Both the position numbers and the translations under genes were made by a program. The notes below the pieces were generated by a model. The model saw only the letters and a program-made list of their open reading frames with translations, was not told the DNA's origin and ran no database searches. Shown piece after piece: positions 46,148-54,256 of a stretch of DNA of 64,000 bases. This DNA comes from Modestobacter caceresii (GTDB taxonomy: Bacteria; Actinomycetota; Actinomycetes; Mycobacteriales; Geodermatophilaceae), in NCBI RefSeq assembly GCF_000761485.1, contig NZ_JPMX01000009.1, positions 1 through 64,000 of the forward strand, written 5' to 3'. Numbering within the stretch: the first letter of the stretch is position 1; every line of letters starts with the position of its first letter.

Positions 46148-46534
46148 ATGCAGGAACACGAGTTCGTGTCCGCCGTGCAGCAGTCCGCCCGCATCCCCGA
46201 CCACGAGCACGCCGTGCAGGCGATCCGGGCGACCCTCATGGTGCTGGGCCAGCGGTTGTCCACCGAGGCGGCCGACCTGGCGGCGCAGTTGCCGGGTGAG
46301 CTGGCCGACGCAGTCCCGACGGACGGGTCGGTCGAGCGGTTCGACCTGGCGGAGTTCTACCGCCGGGTGGCCGAAGCGGAGGGCCAGGGCTGTACCCCCG
46401 AGCAGGCGCGTCAGCACGCCCGCGCGGTCACCGCAGCGCTGCGGGAGGCGGTGGGGGCGGAGTACCTGCGCGTGCTCGACCAGCTGCCCGCCGACTACGG
46501 CGACCTGACGCACACGGAGAACGCCCAGCACTGA
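46148..46534 (+). CDS. DUF2267 domain-containing protein
   Basis: 128-aa soluble, acidic, helical protein of the DUF2267 family. Typical features are FVSAVQQSARIPDHEHAVQAIRATLMVLGQRLSTEAADLAAQLPGELAD in the first half and EFYRRVAEAEG ... ALREAVGAEYLRVLDQLPADYGDL in the second, a repeated helical unit. Function unknown, often near stress genes. ATG 46148 follows a strong GAGGAGGA site. Confidence 0.88.
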   Translation: MQEHEFVSAVQQSARIPDHEHAVQAIRATLMVLGQRLSTEAADLAAQLPGELADAVPTDGSVERFDLAEFYRRVAEAEGQGCTPEQARQHARAVTAALREAVGAEYLRVLDQLPADYGDLTHTENAQH

Positions 46535-46584
46535 CCGGGCAGCCCCCGTCGGCGGCCTGGCTCACCGCCCGCTGCGGGCTCGGT

Positions 46585-49149
46585 TCACGCAGCGGGGACG
46601 ATGGCCGGCGCCGACTCGGGCAGCACGTGGGAGAAGACCGACGTCGGTTCCCCGGCCTGGTCCCGGACCACCGAGACGCGCACCAGCACCGGCACCTCGG
46701 TGCCGTCGGCGTGCCGAAAGCGGGTGGAGAGCTCGGTGACGCCGATGAACTCGGTGAACAGCGCACCGACCGCCGCCTGGCCGTCGCCCGGGGTCAGGTC
46801 CTGGACGCGGCGGGCGGCGAGCGCCTCGGTCGTGCTCCCGAGCAGCGCCGCGAACGCCTTGTTCACCCGTACCAGCGAGCCGTCCATCCGGGTCAGGGTC
46901 ATGCCGATCGGGGCGTCGTCGAAGGCGTGCCGGAACATCAGCTCGCTGTCGGCCAGGTCGCGCCGCGCCTCGACCGTGGCGGTCACGTCCCGGGAGACCG
47001 AGAGCACCTCGCGCACGGTGCCGTCGTCGGCGGCCAGCCGCCGGGTGTCGCTCTCCAGCCAGCGGACGCTGCCGTCCCGGTGCAGCACCCGGTGCACCCC
47101 GAGGCCGACGCTGTACCGGGCGGCGAGCTCCCGGTCCGTGCGGACCCGTGCGAGGTCGTCGGGGTGGAAGAAGTCGGCGACGGACCTGCCGACCAGCTCC
47201 TGCGGCAGCCAGCCGAGGATCGGCCCGCTGCTGGCCGAGGCGTAGGTGATGACCCGCTCCGGGGTGGTCACCAGGACCAGTTCGTCGTTGCCGCCCAGCG
47301 GCAGCACGGCGTCGCTGGCCAGCGGTTCGGCCAGGGTGCGGGAGGTGAGCAGTCCGGCGAGCCGGGGCGAGGCCGGCTCAGGGCGGCCGAACAGCCAGCC
47401 CTGCGCCGAGTCGCAGCCCATCGAGACCAGCTGCTGGGCCTGCTCGGCGGTCTCGACGCCCTCGGCGCAGACCCGGCGGCCCAGGCTGTGCGCCGCCTCG
47501 ATGACCAGCCGGACCAGCACCGCGTCGGCGGTGTCACTGGCCACCCGCTCGATGAACGAGCGGTCGATCTTGACCAGGTGGACCGGCAGGGCGCGCAGCA
47601 GCGTCAGCGCGGAGTGCCCGGCGCCGAAGTCGTCCAGGGCCAGCCGCACGCCCAGGTCGCGCACCTGGCTCAGCCGCGCCGCGGTGGCGGTCAGGTCGGT
47701 GATCGCCGCGGTCTCGGTGATCTCCAGGCACAGCCGGTCCGGGGCCAGCCCGCTGTCGGCCAGCGCCCGGGTCACGTCGTCGATGAAGCCCCGCTGGGCC
47801 AGTTGCACCGGGGAGACGTTGACGGCGACGGTCGGGGGCACCCCGGAGGGGCCGGCCGGCCACGAAGCGGCCTCCCGGCAGGCGGTCTGCAGCACCCAGC
47901 GCCCCAGGTCGACGACCAGGCCGGTCCGCTCGGCGAGCGGGATGAACTGGTCGGGGGCCACCCGGCCCAGCTCGTCGTCCTCCCAGCGGGCCAGCGCCTC
48001 CACCCCGGTCACCTGGCCGGAGGGCAGCGTGACGACCGGCTGGTAGTGCAGGGACAGCGAGCGCGACTCGATGGCCAGCCGCAGCCGCCGCTCCATCCGG
48101 TGCCGGGCGCGCACCGCGTCGGTGATCTCGGCGTCCTCCAACAGCGCGGTGTCGAAGTGGGCCACCCGGCCCCGGCCCAGCGACTTGGCCCGGAACATCG
48201 CCAGGTCGGCCCGGTGCAGCAGCTCGTCCGGCGAGCGCACCTCCATCGAGCAGCTGGCCACCCCGACGCTCGCCCCGAGGCTGGCCAGCTGTTCGGCGTC
48301 CCGGTGGGCGCCGCGCGGGAGGACGACGAACGGCGCCGCCGCGGTCAGCACGATCCGCTCCGCCAGCGCGGTGCTCTGCGCGGTGGTCAGCGCCGGCGTC
48401 AGCAGGGCGAACTCGTCGCCGCTGAGCCGGACCACCAGGTCCTCGCTGCGGGCGACGGTGCGCAGCCGATGCGCGAACTCGGTCAGCACGTCGTCACCGG
48501 CCGCGTGGCCGAGATGGTCGTTGACGTCCTTGAACCGGTCCAGGTCGATGACGAACAGCACGGCGGAGGACCCCGGGCAGACGGCCTGCCGCAGCCGCTC
48601 GAGCAGGAACAGCCGGTTCGGCAGCCCGGTGAGAGGGTCGTGCAGGGCCTGGTGGGCGTACTCCTGGGCGAGCTGTTCGAAGACGGCGGTCACCGGGGCG
48701 ACGCCCAGCCGGCCGTCGGGCCAGGAGACCAGCACGCCGTCGAGCAGGTCCTCGCCGCCGGAGCGCCGGTGGATGACGGCCGCGGCCGCGCGGGCGACGG
48801 GGCAGTCGGCGGGATACCGCAGCGTCTCCGGTGGTGCGGCGTCCCGCACCCGGCGGCGCTGCTGCAACAGCCGGCCGTAGCCCAACCGGCCGGTCATGGA
48901 CAGCTCGAACCACGATCGGCTGACCAGCACCGGGTCACCGGGCCCGTCGACGACGACCCAGCGGAGGGAGGCATCGCGCCGGAACAGCGCGTCGACCGAG
49001 GCCATCGTCGCGCCCCCGGGCACCCGGTGGACGGGCTGCGCGAGCTCACGGAGGGTGCCGCCGGCGTCGGTGCGGGCCAGGTCGGCGGAGAGCGCGACCT
49101 GGAGGGCTCCGTCGGGGAGGGCGACGGTCGCCGTCGTGGTGCTGCTCAT
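46585..49149 (-). CDS. GGDEF-EAL-PAS-PAS protein (c-di-GMP turnover)
   Basis: 854-aa soluble protein. N-terminal CBS-like segment (about 35-100, LRWVVVDGPGDPVLVSRSWF), then GGDEF, EAL, and two PAS domains at the C-terminus (about 620-850). The cyclase signature reads LSGDEF instead of GGDEF, which some active cyclases tolerate. The EAL domain looks complete: VEALARW, VNVSPVQL, EITETA, ALDDFGAGHSAL, VKIDRSFI, CAEGVETAEQ. Net phosphodiesterase activity is therefore most likely. Sensory PAS domains after the EAL domain are unusual; most such proteins have them in front. ATG 49149 is preferred over the long frame to 49743. Confidence 0.9.
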   Translation of the reverse strand: MSSTTTATVALPDGALQVALSADLARTDAGGTLRELAQPVHRVPGGATMASVDALFRRDASLRWVVVDGPGDPVLVSRSWFELSMTGRLGYGRLLQQRRRVRDAAPPETLRYPADCPVARAAAAVIHRRSGGEDLLDGVLVSWPDGRLGVAPVTAVFEQLAQEYAHQALHDPLTGLPNRLFLLERLRQAVCPGSSAVLFVIDLDRFKDVNDHLGHAAGDDVLTEFAHRLRTVARSEDLVVRLSGDEFALLTPALTTAQSTALAERIVLTAAAPFVVLPRGAHRDAEQLASLGASVGVASCSMEVRSPDELLHRADLAMFRAKSLGRGRVAHFDTALLEDAEITDAVRARHRMERRLRLAIESRSLSLHYQPVVTLPSGQVTGVEALARWEDDELGRVAPDQFIPLAERTGLVVDLGRWVLQTACREAASWPAGPSGVPPTVAVNVSPVQLAQRGFIDDVTRALADSGLAPDRLCLEITETAAITDLTATAARLSQVRDLGVRLALDDFGAGHSALTLLRALPVHLVKIDRSFIERVASDTADAVLVRLVIEAAHSLGRRVCAEGVETAEQAQQLVSMGCDSAQGWLFGRPEPASPRLAGLLTSRTLAEPLASDAVLPLGGNDELVLVTTPERVITYASASSGPILGWLPQELVGRSVADFFHPDDLARVRTDRELAARYSVGLGVHRVLHRDGSVRWLESDTRRLAADDGTVREVLSVSRDVTATVEARRDLADSELMFRHAFDDAPIGMTLTRMDGSLVRVNKAFAALLGSTTEALAARRVQDLTPGDGQAAVGALFTEFIGVTELSTRFRHADGTEVPVLVRVSVVRDQAGEPTSVFSHVLPESAPAIVPAA

Positions 49150-49299
49150 CCGTGCTGGTCCTCTCGGGTCGCCGGCCATGGTGACGCCCAAGAGTCTGCA
49201 GACGATCGCTGTGCGTGACGACGCCCTCTCACCCATCCGAGTCGATCTTGATCGTCGGTCCTCTGCGCGCGATGGGCCCGCGTCGGGGATCATGGGGGC

Positions 49300-49851
49300 G
49301 TGGTGGCATCCCCGACGGCAGAGCTGATCGTGCTGGTCGACGAGGACGGGGCGGCGATCGGCACCATGCCGAAGCCGTTGGTGCACACAGGCGAGACGCC
49401 GTTGCACCGCGCGTTCTCCGCCTACCTCTTCGCCGACGACGGCCGGCTGCTGGTCACCCGCAGAGCGGCGGAGAAGGCCACCTTCCCGGGGATGTGGACC
49501 AACACGGTCTGCGGGCACCCGGGGCCGGGTGAGGACGACCTGCAGGCGATCGCCCGACGCGCCCGGTACGAGCTCGGGCTCGACGTGGCCGATCTGCGCC
49601 CGGCGCTGCCCTCCTACCGCTACCGGGCCGAGTTCCGGGGTGTCGTGGAGAACGAGATCTGTCCGGTCTACGTCGGCCGGTTCACCGGCACGCCGGCACC
49701 CGAGCCCAGCGAGGTGGGGGAGTGGGAGGTGCTGGACTGGCACACCTTCCGCGCCCGGCAGGAGACCCAGCAGTACGACGCCTGGTCGCCCTGGTGTCGC
49801 GAGCAGGCGCGCCTCATCGAGGCCGCCGGACTGCTCCCCGTCGCCGGGTGA
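49300..49851 (+). CDS. idi: isopentenyl-diphosphate delta-isomerase, type I
   Basis: Interconverts IPP and DMAPP for isoprenoid and carotenoid synthesis. 183 aa, Nudix-like fold. The catalytic cysteine is C71 in TNTVCGHP, and the catalytic glutamate is in ENEICPVY (about E119). TPLHRAFSAYLF, FPGMWTN and RRARYELG (Nudix-like metal ligands) match. GTG 49300 is used; the next codon is also GTG. No other isoprenoid genes adjoin it. A large inverted repeat follows the stop. Confidence 0.95.
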   Translation: MVASPTAELIVLVDEDGAAIGTMPKPLVHTGETPLHRAFSAYLFADDGRLLVTRRAAEKATFPGMWTNTVCGHPGPGEDDLQAIARRARYELGLDVADLRPALPSYRYRAEFRGVVENEICPVYVGRFTGTPAPEPSEVGEWEVLDWHTFRARQETQQYDAWSPWCREQARLIEAAGLLPVAG

Positions 49852-49870
49852 CCGCGACGCCCACGCTGCG

Positions 49871-49929
49871 CAGCCCCTCTCCGGAGACCCGGCCCGTGCG
49901 AGCGGGGGTGAGCCTCCGGAGAGGGGCTG
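49871..49929. terminator. 16-bp-arm inverted repeat between idi and the anti-sigma gene
   Basis: CAGCCCCTCTCCGGAG (49871-49886) and CTCCGGAGAGGGGCTG (49914-49929) are exact reverse complements around a 27-base loop. The repeat begins 19 bases after the idi stop and ends directly at the stop of the opposing gene (49930), so it probably terminates both. Confidence 0.75.
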
Positions 49930-50952
49930 TCAGCAGGCGTTGACGACCAGGCGGACGGTGCAGCCGTCGCCGGAGTCGTCGGCCGGCGACGCGGTCAGGC
50001 TGTCGACCGAGCGGCGGGCCAGCCACAGGCCCATCCCGCCGACCCCCATGTCCCCGTGCGCCGGCCCGTAGCCCACCAGCGGGTCGTCGAAGGCCGTGCC
50101 CCGGTCGGTGACCGCGCACAGCAGCCGCTCGGGCGTGCACCACAGCCGCACGTCGACCGGGGGCACGCCGTGCTCGGAGGCGTTCGCGGTGACCTCGTCG
50201 ATGGCCAGCACGAAGTCCTGCGCGGCGTCCGCGGACAGGGCGCTGTCGGCCAGCACCCGGTTCAGTGCCCGGCGCAGCGCCCGCATGTCCTCGAGGTCGA
50301 CCATGGCCAGCGTGGGCTCGGTCTCCTCCAGCGGGTCGGGGACGGTGGCGCGCAGCACCTCGCGGAGGAGCTCGTCGGGCGCCCGGAAGTCCGGGCTGCG
50401 GACCACGCCCTCCTCGGTCAACAGCCATGGGTGGGTGGCCCGGGCGATGGCGTCGACGTCCGGGCCGCCCTCGACCGGCGGACCGAGCAGGCAGATGTGG
50501 TCGACCGGGCGCTCGGCGAGCACGTGGTTCACCAGGGCCTCGGTCTGCAGCCACACCGCCGGATCGGCGTCCGGTCCGCCGGGCCCGGTCACCAGGTGCA
50601 GGCGGCGGCCCGCCCCCGGGGCGCACTCGTCGACCAGCCCGGCGATCGCCGCGAGGACGGCCGGTGGCCGGCCGTCGACCGGCTGGGTCGGGGCGACGTG
50701 CACGTCCCCGGCCTCCCGCAGTGCGGTCACCAGCGCACTCGCCACCTTCTCGGGGCAGGCGATCACCACCGGCTCCCCGGCGGCCAGGGCCTGCCGGAGC
50801 ACCGGGGCCACCACCCGGGTCAGGTCCTCGCCCGGCTGGAGCACGTGCCCCACGTGCCGGTACCCCTGGTGTTCGACTCCCTGGTGTTCGACTCCCTGGT
50901 GTTCGACCCGCTGGTGCTGGGACGTCTGGTGCTCTTCGTCGCGCTGCGTCAC
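49930..50952 (-). CDS. MEDS-domain anti-sigma regulatory kinase (RsbW-like)
   Basis: 340-aa protein. After a hydrophilic N-terminus with three VEHQG/VEHQG-type repeats (residues about 16-31) comes a MEDS/DcmR-type sensory domain (YRHVGHVLQPGEDLTRVVAPVLRQAL, about 31-200), then a GHKL ATPase domain (about 215-340): AIDEVTANASEHG (N box), TDRGTAFDDP (G1) and GGMGLWLARRSVD (G2). These are the marks of serine-kinase anti-sigma factors in partner switching. GTG 50952 follows a near-perfect GGAGGTGA ribosome site, so high expression is possible. Probable partner of the PP2C phosphatases. Confidence 0.88.
   Translation of the reverse strand: MTQRDEEHQTSQHQRVEHQGVEHQGVEHQGYRHVGHVLQPGEDLTRVVAPVLRQALAAGEPVVIACPEKVASALVTALREAGDVHVAPTQPVDGRPPAVLAAIAGLVDECAPGAGRRLHLVTGPGGPDADPAVWLQTEALVNHVLAERPVDHICLLGPPVEGGPDVDAIARATHPWLLTEEGVVRSPDFRAPDELLREVLRATVPDPLEETEPTLAMVDLEDMRALRRALNRVLADSALSADAAQDFVLAIDEVTANASEHGVPPVDVRLWCTPERLLCAVTDRGTAFDDPLVGYGPAHGDMGVGGMGLWLARRSVDSLTASPADDSGDGCTVRLVVNAC
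50866..50910. repeat. 15-bp tandem repeat, three copies
   Basis: Unit CTGGTGTTCGACTCC at 50866, 50881 and 50896 (the last ends in CCG), with decayed copies to about 50940. On the minus strand it encodes VEHQG repeats near the start of the anti-sigma kinase. Copy number changes would keep the frame. Confidence 0.85.
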
Positions 50953-51086
50953 GGGTCACCTCCTCGTCGTCTTCTCCGACTCAGCCCCCAGTGCCCGGAG
51001 ACGGTGATCGGGACACATCGATGCCTGCGGGACACACAGCGGCCGCTCAGGGTTTCGACCGGTGTGCGTCGGGTCAGCGACCAGGA

Positions 51087-52130
51087 GTGGGCGCAGAGGA
51101 GCAGGGGAGCCCCATCCAGGCCGAGGAACGCCCCGGTTGCCCCAAGCGGATGGTCTTCGGGCCCTGCGGCGGGGTGCGCGGCGACGGCGGCTGTGAGCTG
51201 GCGCCGCATCCCTGCGTCTTCCTGGCCCCGCCCTTGCCACGCTGGACCGACCCGACCCCGTCGGCGCCGCTGCCTCCGCCGGGCGGCTTGCTGGACCGGG
51301 CGCGGACCGGCCCGGTCGTCCTCACCGACCTCACGGTGCGCCCGTTCGACCCGGCCTCGGTGCGGGCCGTCGTGGCCGCGCTGGCGCCGGTCAGCGACGG
51401 ACTGCTGGTCGGGGAGCACCAGAACCGGCCCGACCTCCCGCCCACGCTGATGGCCCAGGAGGTGCTGGCCGCCGGCGGCCGGCCGTGGACGACGCTGGCC
51501 TGCCGGGACCGCAACCGCGTGGTGCTGGAGCAGGAGCTCGCGGGCCTGGCCGCGGTGGGGGTCGACGGGGTGCTCTGCGTGACCGGCGACGGCCGCGGTC
51601 CGGGCGTGCGGCCCGGCGTCAGCTCGGTGTTCGACCTCGACGGCACCCGGCTTGCCGCGCTGGCTGCTGCGGCCGGGCTGACCGCGGCGGTGCCGGAGTC
51701 CCCGGACGCGCCGCCGGTGCCGCTGCGCCCGCAGCGAGTGGCCGAGAAGGAGCGCGCCGGCGCCCGGCTGTGCGTGCTCAACCACGTGGCCGGCCCGGCC
51801 CGGCTCGCCGCCTTCACCGCCGCCGCCCGGGCGGCGGGGGCGACCCTGCCGTTCCTCGCCTCGGTCGCCGTCTACACCGACGAGCGCTCGGCGCGGGTGC
51901 TCCAGGCCTTCCCCGGCCTGCACCTCGACGACGCGGCCGTCGAGCGGGTGCTCGCCGCCCCCGACCCGGTGGCCGCCGGCATCGAGGCCGCGGTCGGGGA
52001 GGCCCGGGCCCTGCTCGCCGTGCCGGGCGTGGTGGGGGTCAACCTGTCCGGGCTGGCGTCGGCCGGCGGACCGGCCGCGGCCGCAGCAGTCAAGGCCGAG
52101 GTGGCCACCAGGATCCGGGAGGGCACGTGA
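51087..52130 (+). CDS. methylenetetrahydrofolate reductase-like protein with N-terminal Cys-rich domain
   Basis: 347-aa protein. The first 50 residues are the MTHFR_C/MetV-type cysteine domain: CPKRMVFGPCGGVRGDGGC and HPCVF, four cysteines that could bind metal or an Fe-S cluster. A MetF-like TIM barrel follows, with LACRDRNRVVLEQELAGLAAVGVDGVLCVTGDG as its clearest part. In other proteins the Cys-rich domain is usually C-terminal or separate. The catalytic Glu of MetF is not evident (VVLTDLTVRP has Asp there). A role in one-carbon or methyl transfer is likely, details unknown. GTG 51087 is a tentative start. Coupled (GTGA) to a methyltransferase. Confidence 0.8.
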   Translation: MGAEEQGSPIQAEERPGCPKRMVFGPCGGVRGDGGCELAPHPCVFLAPPLPRWTDPTPSAPLPPPGGLLDRARTGPVVLTDLTVRPFDPASVRAVVAALAPVSDGLLVGEHQNRPDLPPTLMAQEVLAAGGRPWTTLACRDRNRVVLEQELAGLAAVGVDGVLCVTGDGRGPGVRPGVSSVFDLDGTRLAALAAAAGLTAAVPESPDAPPVPLRPQRVAEKERAGARLCVLNHVAGPARLAAFTAAARAAGATLPFLASVAVYTDERSARVLQAFPGLHLDDAAVERVLAAPDPVAAGIEAAVGEARALLAVPGVVGVNLSGLASAGGPAAAAAVKAEVATRIREGT

Positions 52131-52921
52131 GCGAGATCGCCAGCGAGGCGATGGAGTCGGAGTTCGGCACGGTGGCCGGCTGGACCGAGGAGGCGGTGCG
52201 CGCGCTCGGGCCGGAGCACGCCGTGCCGGCCGGCTGTCGGGGCAGCGGCAGTGAAGGTGCGCTGCGCTGGCTCGCCGACACGCTGGCCCTCCGCGCCGGG
52301 GACCGGGTGCTCGACGCCGGTGCCGGGGTCGGCGGGCCGGCCGGCTGGCTGGCCGCCGACCGGGGGGTGCGAGCGGTCTGCGTCGAGCCGATGGCCGAGG
52401 CGGTGCACGCCAGCCGCGCGCTGTTCGGGCTGCCGTCGGTGGTGGCGCTGTCCCAGGCGCTGCCGCTCGCCGACGCCTCCTTCGACGCCGCCTGGACCCT
52501 CGGCGTGCTCTGCACCACCGAGGAGAAGCCGGCGATGCTCGCCGAGCTGGCCCGCGTGCTGGTGCCCGGCGGCCGGCTCGGACTGCTGGTGTTCGTGGCC
52601 GAGGCGCCGCTGCCGCCGCCGCTGCCGGAGGGCAACAGCTTCCCGAGCCCCGCGGAGGTCGACGCCCTGCTGGCCCAGGCAGGCTTCGCGGTCACCGGCA
52701 CCGCGGATGCCGATCTCGGCGACAGCCCGCCGGAGTGGCAGCGGCGGGCCGACGCGGTCGAGGCCGAGGTCCGGCGCCGGCACGGGGACCACCCGGCGTG
52801 GGCGCAGGCGGAGGAACAGTCCGGCCGGGTCGGCCGGCTGCTGGGCTCCGGCGCGTTGCGGCCCCGGCTGCTCACCGCCGTCCGCAGCGGACCGACCGCC
52901 AGCGTCGATCAGGTGACCTGA
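52127..52921 (+). CDS. class I SAM-dependent methyltransferase
   Basis: 264-aa methyltransferase. VLDAGAGVGGPAGWLA is the SAM-binding motif I, VCVEPM follows with the acidic residue that holds the ribose, and ALPLADASFDAAWTLGVLCTT is the motif II region (as in UbiE-type enzymes). Acceptor unknown. It is coupled to the MTHFR-like gene by a GTGA overlap, suggesting linked one-carbon chemistry. Its last codons lie inside a 21-bp palindrome. Confidence 0.88.
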   Translation: MSEIASEAMESEFGTVAGWTEEAVRALGPEHAVPAGCRGSGSEGALRWLADTLALRAGDRVLDAGAGVGGPAGWLAADRGVRAVCVEPMAEAVHASRALFGLPSVVALSQALPLADASFDAAWTLGVLCTTEEKPAMLAELARVLVPGGRLGLLVFVAEAPLPPPLPEGNSFPSPAEVDALLAQAGFAVTGTADADLGDSPPEWQRRADAVEAEVRRRHGDHPAWAQAEEQSGRVGRLLGSGALRPRLLTAVRSGPTASVDQVT

Positions 52922-52925
52922 TCGA
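52905..52925. promoter_or_regulatory. 21-bp palindrome A
   Basis: Perfect palindrome about G52915 with core GATCAGGTGACCTGATC (52907-52923). It covers the last codons and stop of the methyltransferase gene. A second copy in reverse-complement form is centred 63 bases downstream. Confidence 0.6.
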
Positions 52926-52928
52926 TGA

Positions 52929-52964
52929 CTGTCCCCCCGCACCAACGCTGGTGCGGGGGGACAG
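52929..52964 (+). terminator. 16-bp-arm terminator hairpin between two palindromes
   Basis: CTGTCCCCCCGCACCA (52929-52944) and TGGTGCGGGGGGACAG (52949-52964) flank ACGC. It follows the methyltransferase stop by seven bases. No T run, as usual here. Confidence 0.8.
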
Positions 52965-52967
52965 CCG

Positions 52968-52988
52968 GTGATCAGGTCACCTGATCAC
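52968..52988. promoter_or_regulatory. 21-bp palindrome B, upstream of the flavoprotein gene
   Basis: Perfect palindrome about C52978 with core GATCAGGTCACCTGATC (52970-52986), the reverse complement of the core at 52907-52923. It ends ten bases before the ATG of the flavoprotein gene, so a bound protein would cover its promoter. Confidence 0.6.
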
Positions 52989-52998
52989 TGCTGGGCAC

Positions 52999-54078
52999 AT
53001 GCGCGGGGCCCGCGGTGTTCACCAGGGCGTGCACGCAGACGTGGTGGTGATCGGGGCCGGCCAGGCCGGGTTGGCGGCGGGGCATGCGCTGCGGCGGGCC
53101 GGTGCGGACTTCGCCGTCCTCGACGGGAACGCCGGGCCGGGCGGCGCCTGGCAGCACCGCTGGCCCTCCCTGCGGCTGGGCGCGGCCCACCGGATCCACC
53201 CGCTGCCCGGCCTGCCCCTGCCCGCTGCCGACCCCGCGGCACCGGCCAGCGAGGTGGTCGCCGACTACTTCGCCGACTACGAGCAGCGCTTCGACCTGCC
53301 AGTCCACCGGCCGGTCGCCGTCCGGTCGGTGCGGCGCACCGCCGAGGGGTTCGCGCTGGACACCAGCGCAGGCGAGTGGACGGCGCAGGGGCTGGTCAAC
53401 GCCACCGGCACCTGGACCCGGCCGTTCTGGCCGGCCTATCCCGGGCGTGAGCTGTTCGGGGGTCGCCAGCTGCACGCCGCCGACTACCGCGGTGCCGAGG
53501 AGTTCCGCGGCCGGCACGTGGTCGTCGTCGGCGGCGGGACGTCGGCGGTGCAGCAGCTGATCGAGATCAGCGCGGTCGCCGACACCACCTGGGTCACCCG
53601 GCGCGAGCCGGTCTGGCGCAGCGGCGGGTTCGACGAGGACGCCGGCCGGGCCGCGGTGGCGCTGGTCGATCAGCGCGTGCGCGCCGGGCTGCCCCCGGGC
53701 AGCGTCGTCGGCGTGACCGGGCTGGTCGAGACCGACGCGGTGCTCGCCGCCCGGGCCCGGGGTGTGCTGGACCGGCTGCCGGTCTTCGACCGGCTCACCG
53801 CCGACGGGGTGGTCTGGGACGGAGACCCGGGTCGCTTCGTGCCGGCGGACGTCGTCCTGTGGGCCACCGGCTTCCGGCCGGCGCTGGAGCACCTGGCGCC
53901 GCTGCACCTGCGGGGCCCCGGCGGGGGCTCCGCGATGGACGGCACCCGGGTGGTCGCCGAACCCCGGCTGCACCTGGTCGGCTACGGGCCCTCGGCGAGC
54001 ACGATCGGGGCCAACCGGTCCGGCCCGAGCGCGGTGCGGGAGCTGCTCCGCACGTTGGGGGGCGATGTCGCGGCCTGA
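52999..54078 (+). CDS. FAD/NAD(P)-dependent flavoprotein oxidoreductase (CzcO/flavin-monooxygenase-like)
   Basis: 359-aa flavoprotein. VVVIGAGQAGLAAGHALRRAG is the FAD Rossmann motif, GGAWQHRWPSLRL a flavin-contact segment, VNATGTWTRP the second FAD motif, VVVVGGGTSAVQQL the NADPH-binding motif, and WATGFRP the typical ATG motif. It resembles the CzcO/ArsO-like group of monooxygenase-type flavoproteins. The start may be ATG 52999 or GTG 53017 or 53029; the last is closest to the domain. A palindrome just upstream suggests a dedicated repressor not encoded here. Confidence 0.87.
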   Translation: MRGARGVHQGVHADVVVIGAGQAGLAAGHALRRAGADFAVLDGNAGPGGAWQHRWPSLRLGAAHRIHPLPGLPLPAADPAAPASEVVADYFADYEQRFDLPVHRPVAVRSVRRTAEGFALDTSAGEWTAQGLVNATGTWTRPFWPAYPGRELFGGRQLHAADYRGAEEFRGRHVVVVGGGTSAVQQLIEISAVADTTWVTRREPVWRSGGFDEDAGRAAVALVDQRVRAGLPPGSVVGVTGLVETDAVLAARARGVLDRLPVFDRLTADGVVWDGDPGRFVPADVVLWATGFRPALEHLAPLHLRGPGGGSAMDGTRVVAEPRLHLVGYGPSASTIGANRSGPSAVRELLRTLGGDVAA

Positions 54079-54256
54079 ACAGATCTTGCCGAAGAGAGCA
54101 GGGCGGTCCGTCACCCATTGGGACTACAGATAGTCATTGCACGACTACGCTTCCGTACTGTTCGGGGCGAGGGCACCTCGAGCACCGGCATCCACGCCGA
54201 TGACGTCCCCAGCGCACCGCGAGTCCGACCCCCGCGTCGGAGACAGGAGCGCCGAC

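Noticed and set aside
46561-46584. Terminator between DUF2267 and the GGDEF-EAL gene
   Set aside because: Only a 5-bp stem with a 3-base loop is seen.
50866-50940. CRISPR array
   Set aside because: The repeats are contiguous 15-bp units without spacers, inside a coding frame; no cas genes are present.
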